This document shows positions 44,306-56,365 of a DNA stretch of 64,000 nt, in pieces. A program made the position numbers and the translations under genes. The stretch's first letter is position 1; each line of letters opens with the position of its first letter. The notes under the pieces are model-generated. The model was given only the letters and a program-made list of their open reading frames with translations, was not told the DNA's origin and did not search any database. Source of the DNA: Malachius bipustulatus (lineage: Eukaryota > Arthropoda > Insecta > Coleoptera > Melyridae); contig OU342639.1 in NCBI GenBank assembly GCA_910589415.1, positions 248,001-312,000 of the forward strand, written 5' to 3'.

Positions 44306-44896
44306 TTTGGTAATTGTATACATCCGCGGCTCCTAAAGTTTCATCAATTTTTTCGGGACCAAGGAGCGAAATAGGGGTGCTGGGTGGGTAAGAAAGTAAA
44401 AACAGCCATGGCAAACTAATATTAAGGTCACAACTAAGGCCTCTTTGGCACTACGGTCGAATTTCTATTTTTTTTTTCACTTTCAGGGCAAGGAAAATCT
44501 TCGAAAATAACAGTACCACGATTTTTATTTTGAATTTTGCATTTATTTTGAATTTATAATCCGAAAATCATTGCATCAATCCCTGTGCGGACTGGACACG
44601 TAATGAAAGCGGATATATCGCCCAGTCCGCCTCTGTGAGCCTCTAACACAGAATAGAATACTTAGCAATTATGGTGAAGTGGTTTTATCCGGGATCGCGG
44701 CATCTAATCGGTGCCTCTTGTCAGGACCGCACTCCCTCCGCACTCTCAAAACCATTTTTTTACACCGTTTTGTGGCTTTCCCTTTCATTTGCCAAGCAAA
44801 TGAATACCTTCCTGGTGTTACTATAGGTATGTTCTCCACCCCTATATAAGTTCCATAGTGAAACTGTAGGAGCCGCGGATGTATACAATGACCAAA
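44306..44896. mobile_element. 591-bp TIR element, family 2, complete copy
   Basis: Ends are inverted: TTTGGTAATTGTATACATCC with GCGGCTCCTAAAGTTTCA, against GAAACTGTAGGAGCCGCGGA with TGTATACAATGACCAAA. The interior carries ACCAAGGAGCGAAATAGGGG and ACTACGGTCGAATTTC. No ORF is present. Other copies are at 55829-56365, 56696-57259 and fragments at 51915, 54540 and 57660. Confidence 0.85.
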
Positions 44897-45002
44897 TTTT
44901 TCAATTAGGTATTATTGTCTTTATTTATGATTGATCAATATGATGTGTATTAAAGCAACCTGTCCCAGGCAGACAGCACTACTTTAAATAAAGTACATAT
45001 TT

Positions 45003-45225
45003 CTCTCTGGGGTAGACGAACGAAAATTTGGAGTCAAACGTGAACAAATCGTGGATAAACATACCTATCCCGTTTGAAAATAAATGAAACATGTTCATGG
45101 GATCGCTAATGTCCAATTTTTATAACTTTTTTTTGGAGGACGGGCAAACCAAAATTTTGGTTGGGCAAACTTTGACGACAAATCATGCACAAACGAATGC
45201 TGTTTGCATTTTATATAAAAATTCG
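45003..45225 (-). repeat. Dispersed repeat, uninterrupted copy
   Basis: Complement of the pieces at 41250-41290 and 42142-42303, without the palindromic insert. Confidence 0.7.
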
Positions 45226-45409
45226 CAATTAGGGTTGACAACTTTACTGAACTGGAAATAAATTAACAAATGTAAGTTTTTTTTATGCATACTTTTTTAT
45301 TTTTTTGCTAGAATAAAACACTATTTTAAATAGATAAAACATCAATAAAAAATTATGAACTTAAAATTCGTACTATCGCATTTATTAAACGTAACGTTAC
45401 ATTACCTTC

Positions 45410-45802
45410 TCACGTCCTAATAATTCGTTGGAGAGAGATTCTGAGTCCATACATATAATTGGAACAAAATGACTCGTTTTCTCCTAACAAATTATCAACC
45501 GCTTCTTGAGCCTCAGAAAATTCGTAAGGATCATGACTCTGCTCCGCTTTGCTCAAAGTTTTAGCACCACTTGTTGGTACTTTAGTTGATGAAGTATAAT
45601 CTCAAGTATAATTTTTGTCCTTCCCTGATGCGGATATTAGCTTAAGAGTTTCAGCAGAAACTTCTAAATACCCACGATTTATTGCAACATCTGACTCAGA
45701 ACTACTGTAATCAGAACTATGATCTGAAAACTGAACTTCATCTGATGAACCAGAGGAAAAATCCATTAAGCTTGCAGGGCTTCTGATTTCTTCGTAGTTA
45801 AC
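45410..45802 (-). pseudogene. Acidic Ser-rich exon remnant
   Basis: On the minus strand, after an acceptor-like TTTGTTTAG, one frame reads VNYEEIRSPASLMDFSSGSS, DEVQFSDHSSDYSSSESD and EVSAETLKLISASG, meets a TGA at 45602-45604, and continues in the same frame for another 60 residues (KTLSKAEQSHDPYEFSEAQE) to a TGA at 45410. The acidic Ser-rich composition recalls the second exon of the DUF7869 transposon gene at 12.15 kb, but similarity is compositional only. I do not recognise a family. Confidence 0.45.
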
Positions 45803-46059
45803 CTAAACAAATGGTAATTTCTCTCAATAATTTAAACGATTTTTATTTTTAAAGGGGTGAATTATTTTAAAAGCTGTAATTTAAATTACAGGTGTGTTTC
45901 AAAAGCTAACCGTAGCTATAACTCTCAAAGATAAATTAAATGTAGCATTTGGGATCCAAGTCAAGTTCATCAGAGGCTACCTTCGCTTTCGGTTAAAGAC
46001 TTCGAATTATTTTTTGAAAAAACGTTTCTTTTAATTTTTCATTTAAATTAAAAAAAATA

Positions 46060-46950
46060 TACAGGGTGTTAGTTAAGTATTTACAATAAATTTAACAGCC
46101 GATTAGGCATTTGAGTGATTTTAAAACTGAAAGTTCATAATATAAAAATACGGGCCTTCAAATACTTCATTTTCAATGTACAGGGAGTTAAACTTTTTTT
46201 TTTTGCTTTTTCGTAAAATCTTAAGCGTTTTTTGCTTAATTTTGTTGTAATTTGGCACTGTTATTCATAGTGGTAAAGGGCTAATTTAGTACTAATAACT
46301 TGTTTAAATTTATTAGGTCCAGTGATGTTCTCTACAACAAAAAAAAAAGTACGCCACAGATTTTTTTGGAATTATCATATTTTTTTTGAATTGAGTTCCT
46401 AAGAAAACACATTTTTGTCTCCTGCATTTTTTTCATATTTTGATTGTTATTTTTTCCATTGTTTTTGAGAAAATAAATAGAATCCACTGAATTGCATATC
46501 TCTGGACCACACAAGAATCATGAGCAAAATTATCTTTTGGAAATTATACTTTTTTATTAATACTATGACAACAACTACAACTGGTCCAGGGATAAGCAAC
46601 TAAGTGGATTCTAATTATTTTCTCAAAAACTTAACATGAAAATTTCTAAAAAAATCTGTGGCGTTCATTTTTTTTCGTAGTTGCCGCTCGGGACACCATT
46701 GGACTTAATAAATTTAAACAAGTTAGGATTAAACTGGGCCCTTAACACTGTGAATAACAGTGTCAAATTATAACAAATTTTAAGCAGAAGATACTCAAGA
46801 TATTTATGAAAAACCAAATTAAAAAAAAGTTCAACTCCCTGCTTGAAGTACCTTGAAAACGAAGCATTTGCAGACCCGTATTTTTATATTACGAACTTTC
46901 AATTTAAAATCACTAAAATACCTAATCGGCTCTTGCGGGACACCACGGAC
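46060..46950. mobile_element. Foldback element, family 3
   Basis: Starts TACAGGGTGTTAGTTAAG; the arm with AACAGCCGATTAGGCATTTG and CGGGCCTTCAAATACTTC returns as its complement near 46850-46932. Inner arms match around ACAAAAAAAAAAGTACGCCA. The right terminus is diverged (GCGGGACACC in place of the TAACACCC expected from the left end). No ORF is present. Confidence 0.75.
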
Positions 46951-47179
46951 CATTACTCACTTTCATAGGTACTTGGTACATAGTCAAAGACAAGTCAATA
47001 GTATTTATCTGAATTTAAGTAGGTACCTAGTTGTGTCATTTGGGAAGAGTTCTAAGGTAATACATATTATAATTTATTATTATAATAATAGACAAAAATT
47101 TCTTACAACTGTATTCAGTAGGTACTGTTCTCTAGTTTATTAATATACATAGGTACTGATGCATAATTCCTGATGCTCT

Positions 47180-47610
47180 GATTGAAAGCAAAAATTTTTA
47201 TACAACTGCCATTAAAAGTCACACTTTTAACGTCAGCTGACAGTCTTAAAAGTGATTGAAAAATATTTTTAACACTTGTAAGTGTTAAAAATATTTTTAA
47301 AACTAGTGTTAAAAATATTCCTGTTTACTTTTTCTTACATTTCTGTATAGCGTCGGCAACGGTTGCTACGCATAATACATTTGTACTTATCTGAATATTT
47401 TTAAATGCAATTTGAAGTTGAGTGTCATTCTAAATTCATCGATTTTATTCTCAAAATAAAGAAGTTTTACAAAAACCATTGTATGATATTCGTCTTAAAA
47501 GTGATTTTATTTTGTTCGTGAAATTGTTCAATTCGCTCCGCTACGCTACCTTTTCACTCACAACATAAAACTTCACTTTTAACACTAATATCATAAATAG
47601 ATATTTACTA
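47180..47610 (+). repeat. Dispersed repeat with CTTTTAACAC palindromes, copy 1
   Basis: Same series of blocks as 51005-51640: CTGCCATTAAAAG, CAGCTGACAG, TAGCGTCGGCAACGGTT, TGCAATTTGAAGTTGAGTGT, TTCGCTCCGCTACGCT and AATATCATAAATAG. It contains short inverted repeats around TTAACACTTGTAAGTGTTAA. Confidence 0.8.
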
Positions 47611-47687
47611 CACAAATATGCCAATATTGTGTTTTTGTATCAAGTTCAAAAAATATGTGATATACTTTAAAAGTATCTGCTTTGCTA

Positions 47688-48566
47688 TACAGAGTGGTCC
47701 AATTTAAAACGTCAGGACTTTACCAAACGATAGATAACGTTAAAAAAATGCCAGTTTCTCTAATACACTTATAGCCGGAAAAGCTTCCTTTTCAAGATAC
47801 GATAAGGGCGTTGAAGTTTCGGGAAAAAATAATGTTTTCTGAATATTGTCAAAACGGCTGCTTTAAAAAAATTGATATTTGGCACGCAGCATGATTCAAG
47901 TATCTTTCATGATTTACGGCTTATGGTAATAAATTGCGAAAACCAGCGGCGGAGATATGGGTGTGCCATCGCCCCTTAAAAAAAATTGACGCCGCTGACT
48001 CTATGGCAAATTTAATAATACAATTGAATGCCCCATGCCTTTTAGAACAAAAAAGTACTCTCTAAATTTTTTCACAAGTTTTCGAGATAATTCAGGTTTT
48101 TTTAGGTAGCATCCGTAGCCATTTTAAGAATAACAGACTACCAGACAGTTATTCTAATCAAATAACTTTTCTTAAATAATTAAATAACATAAATAAACAA
48201 CACCTAACTAATGTAACAATTATTGTCATTAACCATAGAGTCAGTGCGTCAACTTTTTTTTTAAAAGGGGCGATGGCACATCTATATCTCCGCCGCTGGT
48301 TTTCGCTTTTTTATCACCATAAGTCGTAAATCATGAAAGATACTTATAGCTCATGCTGCGTGCCAAATTTCAATTTTTTTAAAGCAACCGTTTTGACGAT
48401 ATTCACAAAACATTATTTTTATCCCAACACTTCAACGCCCTGAAGTTTTAAAAGTATCTTGAAAAGGAAGCTTTCCCGGCTATAAGTGTATTAGAGAAAC
48501 TGGCATTATTTTAACGTTATCTATCGTTTGGTAAAGTCCTGACGTTTTAAGTTGGACCACCCTGTA
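47688..48566. mobile_element. 879-bp foldback element, family 4, complete copy
   Basis: TACAGAGTGGTCCAATTTAA at the left is answered by TTAAGTTGGACCACCCTGTA at the right. The arms (ACTTTACCAAACGATAGATA, CAAAACGGCTGCTTT, GATATGGGTGTGCCATCGCC) are complementary over about 330 bp. The loop is AT-rich. No ORF is present. Confidence 0.9.
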
Positions 48567-49163
48567 TAAATGCTTGATTTTTCGGTAGTTTTTTTATTTA
48601 TTTAAATAAAAATCTTATCGAATTGAATCTAATAGACCTATGTGTAGCGTAAAAAAATTGAAAAAAAAACTGAATTTCTACGAATGATATCGATGACCAT
48701 ACCTATATAAAACAGTTTCTTCTCTCCTGTAAAATTTTGTCAACTAGGTATATAATAGTTACTAGGATGGTGTTTCTATTGACGACGGCAGAATAACACC
48801 TTCATTATGCATATTTAAAACGTTGCCAAATTGAGGGCTAACCAGAATGCTATCGGCATATAAATTTGTATAAAGGTTGGGCTCACCAAAATGCCGACCA
48901 CTTGTCAAATGTATAATCGACCGAAGCGCCACCTGGGTGGAATTATTGTGAATTATGCCGTGTATTAGCAGAGTGTGGATAGGCATTAGGTCGTCCCGAC
49001 CGAAAGTCAAGGTAAAGGCATATTACACTATCCCCTCCCTTTTAAAGCCTATATACACAGCGGTTTCTTGGTGAGCCCGATATCGGGACGACCAAGGTCC
49101 AACTGGGCTGACGAGCGACCGCTTCGTATATTGTACGGGCTCCCCAATAACCATAAACATATC

Positions 49164-49168
<5 letters not shown>
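48567..49168. other. No recognised gene
   Basis: Balanced composition from 48770, with words GGTGAGCCCGATATCGGGAC (itself an inverted repeat). No coding evidence. Confidence 0.4.

Positions 49169-49231
<63 letters not shown>
49169..49231 (+). repeat. (AT)n microsatellite
   Basis: About 31 AT units. Confidence 0.95.
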
Positions 49232-49235
<4 letters not shown>

Positions 49236-50185
49236 TATTAAGAGCCCATACGAAGCCTAAAATGCTATGTTCAGTTGAGTATTCGAAGCCTGGACCTACC
49301 ATGTGAAGCCCGACTTCGGGCTTCGAAAATTTTAACGTGTATAAACGTCGTACAGCATGGCCATCTATCGGTGGAAACGTTGGAAAAATTTTGCCCAGGG
49401 CATCACTTTGACACCGGGGTACCCTAAAACATACGCGACATAGTTCAACGAAACGTTCTACAGAGGGAGCGGCGCACGTTAGTATATAATTGTGTATATG
49501 TCGAGCATTTTTCGAAGCCTGTAGACGCACAGCCGATTATTCGAGTCCCAGTAAAATTGGCAACGGTGCATTGAGTGATGATATGTTTACATCAATTCAT
49601 AAGCATCACGAGCTCTTCAATCTCCTCTCCAGTAAAATAATTTAACCCGAGAGCAACTGTGTTTACAGTCGCTAGCGCAAGCATTGCGAGCTGCGTTTCG
49701 TATAATAACCGCATAATAGCCAATCAACCATTCTTGAATCACCTCATAAATTCTTGGTATTTTAACAATTTTAGCACAGAACTTTTAAACTAAAATTCCT
49801 ACGTATGCATAAGCCAACATTATTTTCAGCTATAGGTATAGGTATAGGTGTCCCATTTTTACCCGGTTAATTTTTTGAAATGGAACAACGTATTTTTTTT
49901 ACATTATCGTGTTCAGATTTTCTGACTGTAATTTTGCATTATAGCAATTTATTTAAACGAAATATACCTTGCGACCTTGCTTTTTAAAACTGAAAGATGA
50001 AACTTGCGATGGTGGTAGTCAATCAAAGACCATCTTAATGTTTGAAAGTTGCGATTTTATGTTCACAAAAAAAACTTGGTAACTTTTAAAGTGGAGTTTA
50101 TACAAAGTCAATTGAAACGACAAAAAACTAAGAAGCGCGGCTGATAATTCATAGTTCATTGATGAAACATATGCGGCGGTAAAAC
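49232..50185. other. No recognised gene
   Basis: Contains GTATAGGTATAGGTATAGGT-like hexamers near 49835. No supported coding frame. Confidence 0.4.
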
Positions 50186-50330
50186 AAATTTAATAGCTAT
50201 TTATGATATTAGTGTTAGAAGTGAAGTTTTATTTTGTTAGTGAAAAGGTTTGTGAAATGAGCGAAGCGTAGCGGAGCGAATTTTACAAATTCACGAACAA
50301 AATAAAATCACTTTTAAGACGAATATCAGT
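50186..50330 (-). repeat. Fragment of the CTTTTAACAC repeat family, inverted
   Basis: Complement of about 47485-47605 and 51505-51640 (AGCGAAGCGTAGCGGAGCGA here). Confidence 0.8.
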
Positions 50331-50332
50331 GA

Positions 50333-50403
50333 CTTGTGTGGCCTAGTGGTTCTCCGCTGGCTCACGAAGCCATAGATCGCGGGTTCGAAACTCACCTAGG
50401 CCC
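50333..50403 (+). repeat. tRNA-like module (SINE head)
   Basis: TGGCCTAGTGGTT at 50340 fits an RNA polymerase III A box. GGTTCGAAACTC at 50382 fits the B box, 41 bp downstream. Flanking bases do not form a proper acceptor stem, so it is a tRNA-derived SINE or tRNA pseudogene rather than a functional tRNA. It joins the repeat fragment at 50186-50330 directly. Confidence 0.65.
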
Positions 50404-50479
50404 GCTTTGCTTTTCAGATTCATTTTCGAATGTCTGTGAAAAGTAAAACAAGCGATCGAACGTTTAAAAGGCAAATATA

Positions 50480-50945
50480 CAGGGTGGTCCAACTTAAAAC
50501 GTCAGGACTTTACCAAACGATAGATAACGTTAAAATAATGCCAGTTTCTCTAATACACTTATAGCCTAGAAAGCTTCCTTTTCAAGATACAGGGTGTTGA
50601 AGTTTTGGGAAAAAAAATAATGTTTTGTGAATATTGTCAAAACGGCTGCTGTAAAAAAATTGAAATTTGGCACGCAGCATGAGCTATAAGTATCTTTCAT
50701 GATTTACGGCTTATGGAGATAAATTGCGAAAACCAGCGGCGAAGATATGGGTGTGTCATCGCCCCTTAAAAAAAAAAATGACGCCACTGACTCTATGGTT
50801 ACTGACAATTTGTTACATTAGTTAGGTGTTGTTTATTTCTGTTATTTAATTATTTAAGTAAAAATTATTTGATTAGAATTTGTCTGTTATTCTTAAAATG
50901 ACTACCGATATTACCTAAGAAAACCTGAATTATCTCGAAAACACT
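50480..50945 (+). mobile_element. Foldback element family 4, half copy
   Basis: Begins TACAGGGTGGTCCAACTTAA and matches the first arm and loop of 47688-48566 up to about 50945, where it stops; the second arm is missing. Confidence 0.85.
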
Positions 50946-51004
50946 GTTACAAATTTTTTTTAACCCGCTTCCATGGGCTTCAATGGCACAAAAAAATGTT
51001 TTTG

Positions 51005-51640
51005 TGCAACTGCCATTAAAAGACACATACATCACTTTTAACGACAGCTGACAGTGTTAAAAGTGATTGTTTAAATGGAAGCGTGTTAAAAGTACTTTTA
51101 ACACTAGTGTTAAAAGTAATTCCATCTACTTTTTCTGTACTTACATTCTCTTTATAAACTACATTTTCTCATGATGAAATCAGACAAAATTATAGGTAAT
51201 AAGATTTTTTCATATTCTTTTTATTACTGGCAAACATATTAATAAAAAATAAGTACCTAGTCAAGAATTCAAGACAATAATAATTGTTCAGAAATTGCAA
51301 TCAAATATAATTATTATTATGATATCTCGTTTATTGGTATGCACGCATTTATTTGTTAGTAACCATAGCGTCGGCAACGGTTTCTATGCATAGTACACTA
51401 CTTGTACTTATCTGTAATATTTTAAAATGCAATTTGAAGTTGAGTGTCATTCTAAATTCATCAATTTTATTATCAAAATAGAGCAGTTTTACAAAAACCA
51501 TTGTATGATATTCGTCTTAAAAGTGATTTTATTATATGTTCGTGAATTTGTAAAATTCGCTCCGCTACGCTTCGCTCATTTCACAAACCTTTTCACTCAC
51601 AAAATAAAACTTCACTTTTAACACCAATATCATAAATAGC
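51005..51640 (+). repeat. CTTTTAACAC repeat family, copy 2
   Basis: Longer relative of 47180-47610 with a perfect 26-bp palindrome centred at 51105 (TACTTTTAACACT and its complement). An inserted or deleted stretch around 51140-51340 distinguishes the two. Confidence 0.8.
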
Positions 51641-51914
51641 TATTTTAATAAATTTTCTACCTGATATTAAAATTTATTGGGAAATAACGCGCCAAACGAA
51701 AAATTTCAATTCGTGGTCACTTTTTTATTATCCATTTTTGGAAAAAAAGTTATTCTCCATGAAAAGTTGTGCTTGGTCTGAAACCTAAAATGGAATAGCC
51801 TGACATAAAATTTTTGCAATCGTATACGAGCTTTGTCCTAAAACACGAATAGTAACAAAGAGTAAAATAGTTATTGTATTATTTATTTATATTTATTGTT
51901 ATAAAATTGCAATC

Positions 51915-52035
51915 TAATATTAAGGTCACAACTAAGGCATCTGTGGCACTACGGTCGCATTGCTATTTTTTTCTTCACTTTCAGGGCAAGGAATATCTTC
52001 GAAATTAACAGTAGCACGATTATTATTTAGTGCTA
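51915..52035 (+). repeat. Fragment of TIR family 2
   Basis: AATATTAAGGTCACAACTAA, then ACTACGGTCGCATTGCTATT and TTTCAGGGCAAGGAATATCT as in 44306-44896; the termini are absent. Confidence 0.8.
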
Positions 52036-53514
52036 TTGAAATACCATCATTAAATCATTTATACATTTTCTTATGAAAGAAAAGTTTATTAAATTTTTTA
52101 CAAATATTTTTTCTTCATCTAAAATCGATGAAAATCAATGAATATCTGTAATCAGAAGTAATAATACTTAATACGAGTATGTAATCAAAAGTATAAATTA
52201 TCTGAAATATCAGACCAAAAAATATCTAATTTTATTTTGGAGCTAAATTTGTTCGTCTAGGTTTATAGCGCGCTTAGAAAAGTAACTTATAAAAACAATA
52301 GGTATACATAAATAGTTTAGAAAGGGTTTGTGCGTAATATTATAGAATTTTATCATGTATTTTTATAAATTTTTAAAGTTTCATAGGTTTTTTTTATATT
52401 CACCTACCCATCCATCAAACTTATAAATCACAGTACCTAACTACAATATTATAAGTTTTAAAATCATGATCAATGAAAATATAGGTACATAAGTACCTAA
52501 CTGGTTATCACCAAATTATAATAATTAATAATAATTGTGATCGTTTAAAGACTGCAGTCAGTAAGGTAGGTATGGTATAGTCGACCAAGAGATAATATAA
52601 CGAAATGATCTAATTGTTAAACTGTCATATTTTATGACTTCAACAATATTTCAATAATCCAAAAATTGATAAAATGACAGAAGTCGTTTCGTTATATCTC
52701 TGGTCCAACTATACTGCATGCACCTATTTAATAGTAACTGTATTTTGTAACTTTGTTTTTTGATTTAACTTACGAGTACCTACCTAAACATTACTTGAGT
52801 TATTTTCGTTTATTTCCTGTTATTTTGATTTTGTTTCCTAGGTAACCTTTTGTATTGGAACTGTTTTTCTCTGATTGTTGATTGAAATCAGTTTAGTTAG
52901 ATTGATTTTTCACAGGGCTGAACTTTTATTTTTTTTAACTTACTCAAAAAATATCGATACAATTTTGTGGAAATTTTCAATTACCTTTTGAACACACAAT
53001 CAATTATAAAAATCCTAACTACAAGTTTACCGCCAACAGAAGCGCTTTAATTTAAATGAAAAATTTTGTCGATTTCGTCGAACTAGTTGAGTGGTTTCAA
53101 ATATTTAAAACTTTTAAAATGCAATTTTTCTGAATCATCAATTTTTTAATTTTTTGTAATTCTAAAAGTCCTGTCCTGCAAAAAAAGTCGTAAATGTACA
53201 TTTCATGTTAGGAGTAGTCTAAACATGATACACATACATATAAGTGGTAGCTGGTTTTACGCAAAAATAAAACAACACATTTTCTTTCCCATTTCGCTCC
53301 ACTATTTGGAAAAACCGGACTTTATTCAATTTAATTATACGAGGTTCATTAACTGGGTATTCGTGACTCGCTACGCGGACATCGGAAATAGTAAAAAAAA
53401 AACTGGGTCTGTTAAATTTCAAAAAATGTGGACAATTTTAAATATTGAGAAGTATTGAGAATCTGAAAAAAAATTTAGGATAATAATAGGATGCTGCTGA
53501 AAAAAAAAAAAACA
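52036..53514. other. No recognised gene
   Basis: AT-rich with frequent TAGGTACCTA words. No coding or repeat boundary could be supported. Confidence 0.5.
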
Positions 53515-54285
53515 AAAATCGAGATTTCTTATTTCAGCTAAATCTTATTAATAAGGTACCATGCACAAAGTAAGAAACCACAAATTAATAAACAAAAAAA
53601 TTTAATAATTTAATTAATAATTTTAACTCACTTTGTTTATTCTGACTCCTTTATTAAAGTTTATTAATTCAAATGAGAACTAAATATTAAAATTTAAAGA
53701 GGACCGTTTTTTTGACGTATCGTAAAGTCATTTAGGTATTGAAAATTTAAAACGACTTCTAAGTTACAATGGGTACAACATAAGTTAATATAGGGTGTAA
53801 TTATTTACATATTATTACCTATGGAAATACTTAAAAAATGCACTTTTTGACATTCGGTAAAATTTTATTTCTTTATTTTTGAAAAAGAAGATTAAAATTT
53901 TTCAAATTTATTTGCAATGTGATCAATTTTTGGGTTCCGGGATTTTTTCTATAGCGAATGGCATAAAAAACAATATGGCGGCCATAAGAAAAACAAAAAC
54001 GTCAAATGAGTGGCTCATTAAGGCTTATGTAAACCTACCTAAAAATTTTTTTTTCAATAATAAAGAAGATATGACTAAAATAATAAATCTGCATGTTTCA
54101 AGTTTTTTTCAGGATATTTCAAGAAATTCTGGGAATATTGAGAAAAAAAACATTGCCAAATACTGCGAAACTTTTTTGTAATTTAACCGACTTCGTATCT
54201 CTTACAGTTTCATGCAGTTTTTTTTACCTCAATGGGACAAGTATAATTAAATTAAACGACGACCGGCTTTTCTGAAAGGTCGTAT
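53515..54285. repeat. Diverged copy of foldback family 1
   Basis: Shares AAAATCGAGATTTCTTATTT near its left end and ATGGCGGCCATAAGAAAAAC, TTTTTTTCAGGATATTTCA and TTTAACCGACTTCGTATCTC in its right half with the 10864 element. Small ORFs here are unsupported. Confidence 0.65.
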
Positions 54286-54539
54286 TGTAAAGTAGATGAC
54301 ATGTACTATTATTGAAAATTAAAAACGACTTCCAAAGTAGGTACAAGACAACAAGTTAACATAGGGTGCATATTTTTACATGCTATTTCCTATGGCAACA
54401 CTTAAAAAGATGCACTGTATAGTTTGTATGTTGTTTTTTGTTAGTCACGCAACTGCATGTTTTTGTTTATTTGAATGTTATTTGCAGTACTGATCAACAT
54501 TTTTAAGTAACAATTTTTGATATTGTCGAAAATAAAACA

Positions 54540-54645
54540 TTTTACTTATCAATAACTGTTTTTAGCTTTCTTACCCACCCAGCACCCCTATTTCGCTCCT
54601 CGATCCAGAAAAAATTGATGGAACTTAGGATACGTGGATGTAAAT
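54540..54645 (-). repeat. Inverted fragment of TIR family 2
   Basis: TTACCCACCCAGCACCCCTA followed by TTTCGCTCCTCG is the complement of the left end of family 2. Confidence 0.8.
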
Positions 54646-54689
54646 ATTTACAAAAGCTTTTTTTCGAAAAAATAATATAATTACATAAT

Positions 54690-55110
54690 AATAATTAATA
54701 TAAAATTTTTTTTGAATGTTATTAATTTTTGTTTCCTTGATTTTTATCTTATACCGAACGACATGAAAAAATCAATATGGCGGCCATAAGAAAAACAAAA
54801 GTAGGCTATGAAAACTCTGGAATTTAGTCGGCTTTGAAAATTTTTATAATGTGAAAGGGATATAAGCTTTTGACGATTAATGTAAGTCTACAAAAAATAA
54901 TTAATCGAGTAATTAATTAATTTCCAATAATAAAAAAGATATGGCTAAAATAAGAAATTTTGATTTTTAAGTTTTTTCAGGATATTTCCGCAACGACTGG
55001 AAATATTAAAAGAAAAAATTCAGATTCTCATTAAGCATTAAATTATGCAGCTTTTCTCTAATTTAACCGAGTCTGTATCTCTTGTCGTTTCCAAGTTTCC
55101 CATGTAGTAC
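54690..55110 (+). repeat. Partial copy of foldback family 1
   Basis: ATACCGAACGACATGAAAAA, GGCGGCCATAAGAAAAACAA, TTTAGTCGGCTTTGAAAATT and ATTTAACCGAGTCTGTATCT match the right arm of the 10864 element. Confidence 0.75.
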
Positions 55111-55828
55111 TGCCACTTACAACTGGACACATTATTGTATAGGTTTAGGTAGGTCCTATAATAGGTAACATGCTAACATGCAATGATCAAAATATAGGTA
55201 AGTACTTTTAATAGCTTGAATTTTATTTTAATCAGAGCATAATAACGTACGTTGATTGTTTAAATTTTTTGTTTTTACAATAATTTTATAACACGGAATA
55301 AGTACCTACCGCGGGCTGCTTGCTATATTGACATTTTTTGCCCTCTTAGACCAGCATGCCAGCTGGTTAGTTCTCCAGCAGACCAACAGTTTTGTGATAC
55401 TAGTAAAAGAATACACCACATACTACCTACCACCTAGAAATTGAAGAGTGAACTGGAAGACTGGAACTGACTGATTCTTTTGTTTGCTACTTACTCGTTT
55501 GTTCCTAAATTATGATTTCTGAACATAAGTCCCTATCTGGTCGGCAGTAAAATAAACGCAAGTAAAACCGTTGCTGAATAAAATCTTATGTCTTCACACC
55601 CGTCTCATTTTATGGTACTTAACCACTGAATCATCTTGTTTTATAATATATTAAAATCTTTTTGTGAAATACACAATATGTAGTCCAGTCAGTAAAGTAA
55701 AAAATGTACCAAAATTTCATAAAAAATAAAAAAATCTTATTATATGAGATTTTTCTCCAATATAATAAATAAATAAATATCGTATGGCTGTGGTAAAGCA
55801 CAAGTGTTGTTAGTGAAGAGAATTAAAT
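55111..55828. other. No recognised gene
   Basis: AT-rich and without a supported feature. Confidence 0.5.
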
Positions 55829-56365
55829 TGGGTAAATATTTACATCTACGGTATCCTAAGTTCCATCAATTTTTTCGAGACCGAGGAGCGAAATAGGGGT
55901 GCTGGGTGGGTAAGAGCTAAAAACAGCCATTGCAAACTAATATTAAGATCACAACTAAGGCCTCTTTGACACTACGGTCGCATTGCTATTTTTTTCTTCA
56001 TTTCATTTTTCTTCAACAGTAGCACGATTATTATTTTGAATTTAATTTATTTTGCATTTTCATTCCAAAAAGCGTAACATCAGTCCCTATAGTCTGGATA
56101 CGATATGAGAAAGCTTAATATACGCGCAGATACCTCTGTACCGTGCCGGTCGCATCCTCCGCGCTACGACGCGGTTGGCTTGACGTATTCATCACTTCTC
56201 TGGTCTGGTGCATGGTGCATGTTTATATGTGTTTATACGCCGGCTAACCAGGACCGGACTCCCTACTGCGATTTTTAGTGCCGTTTTTTTGCTAATCATG
56301 AATTTGCAAAGCAAATGAATACCTTCCTAGTGTTACTATAGGTATAGATACGTCCTCTACCCCTA
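55829..56365 (+). mobile_element. TIR family 2, right-truncated copy
   Basis: Left end diverged (TTTACATCTACGGTATCCTA), interior conserved (GAGGAGCGAAATAGGGGTGC). It ends at CTACCCCTATA exactly where the next foldback element starts, so its right TIR is missing. Confidence 0.75.

Noticed and set aside
49042..49530. 162-codon minus-strand ORF
   Set aside because: The frame contains a long Ile/Tyr run from the AT microsatellite and no conserved features.
53879..54275. 100- and 60-codon plus-strand ORFs
   Set aside because: They coincide with a diverged copy of foldback family 1 and are not conserved in the other copies.
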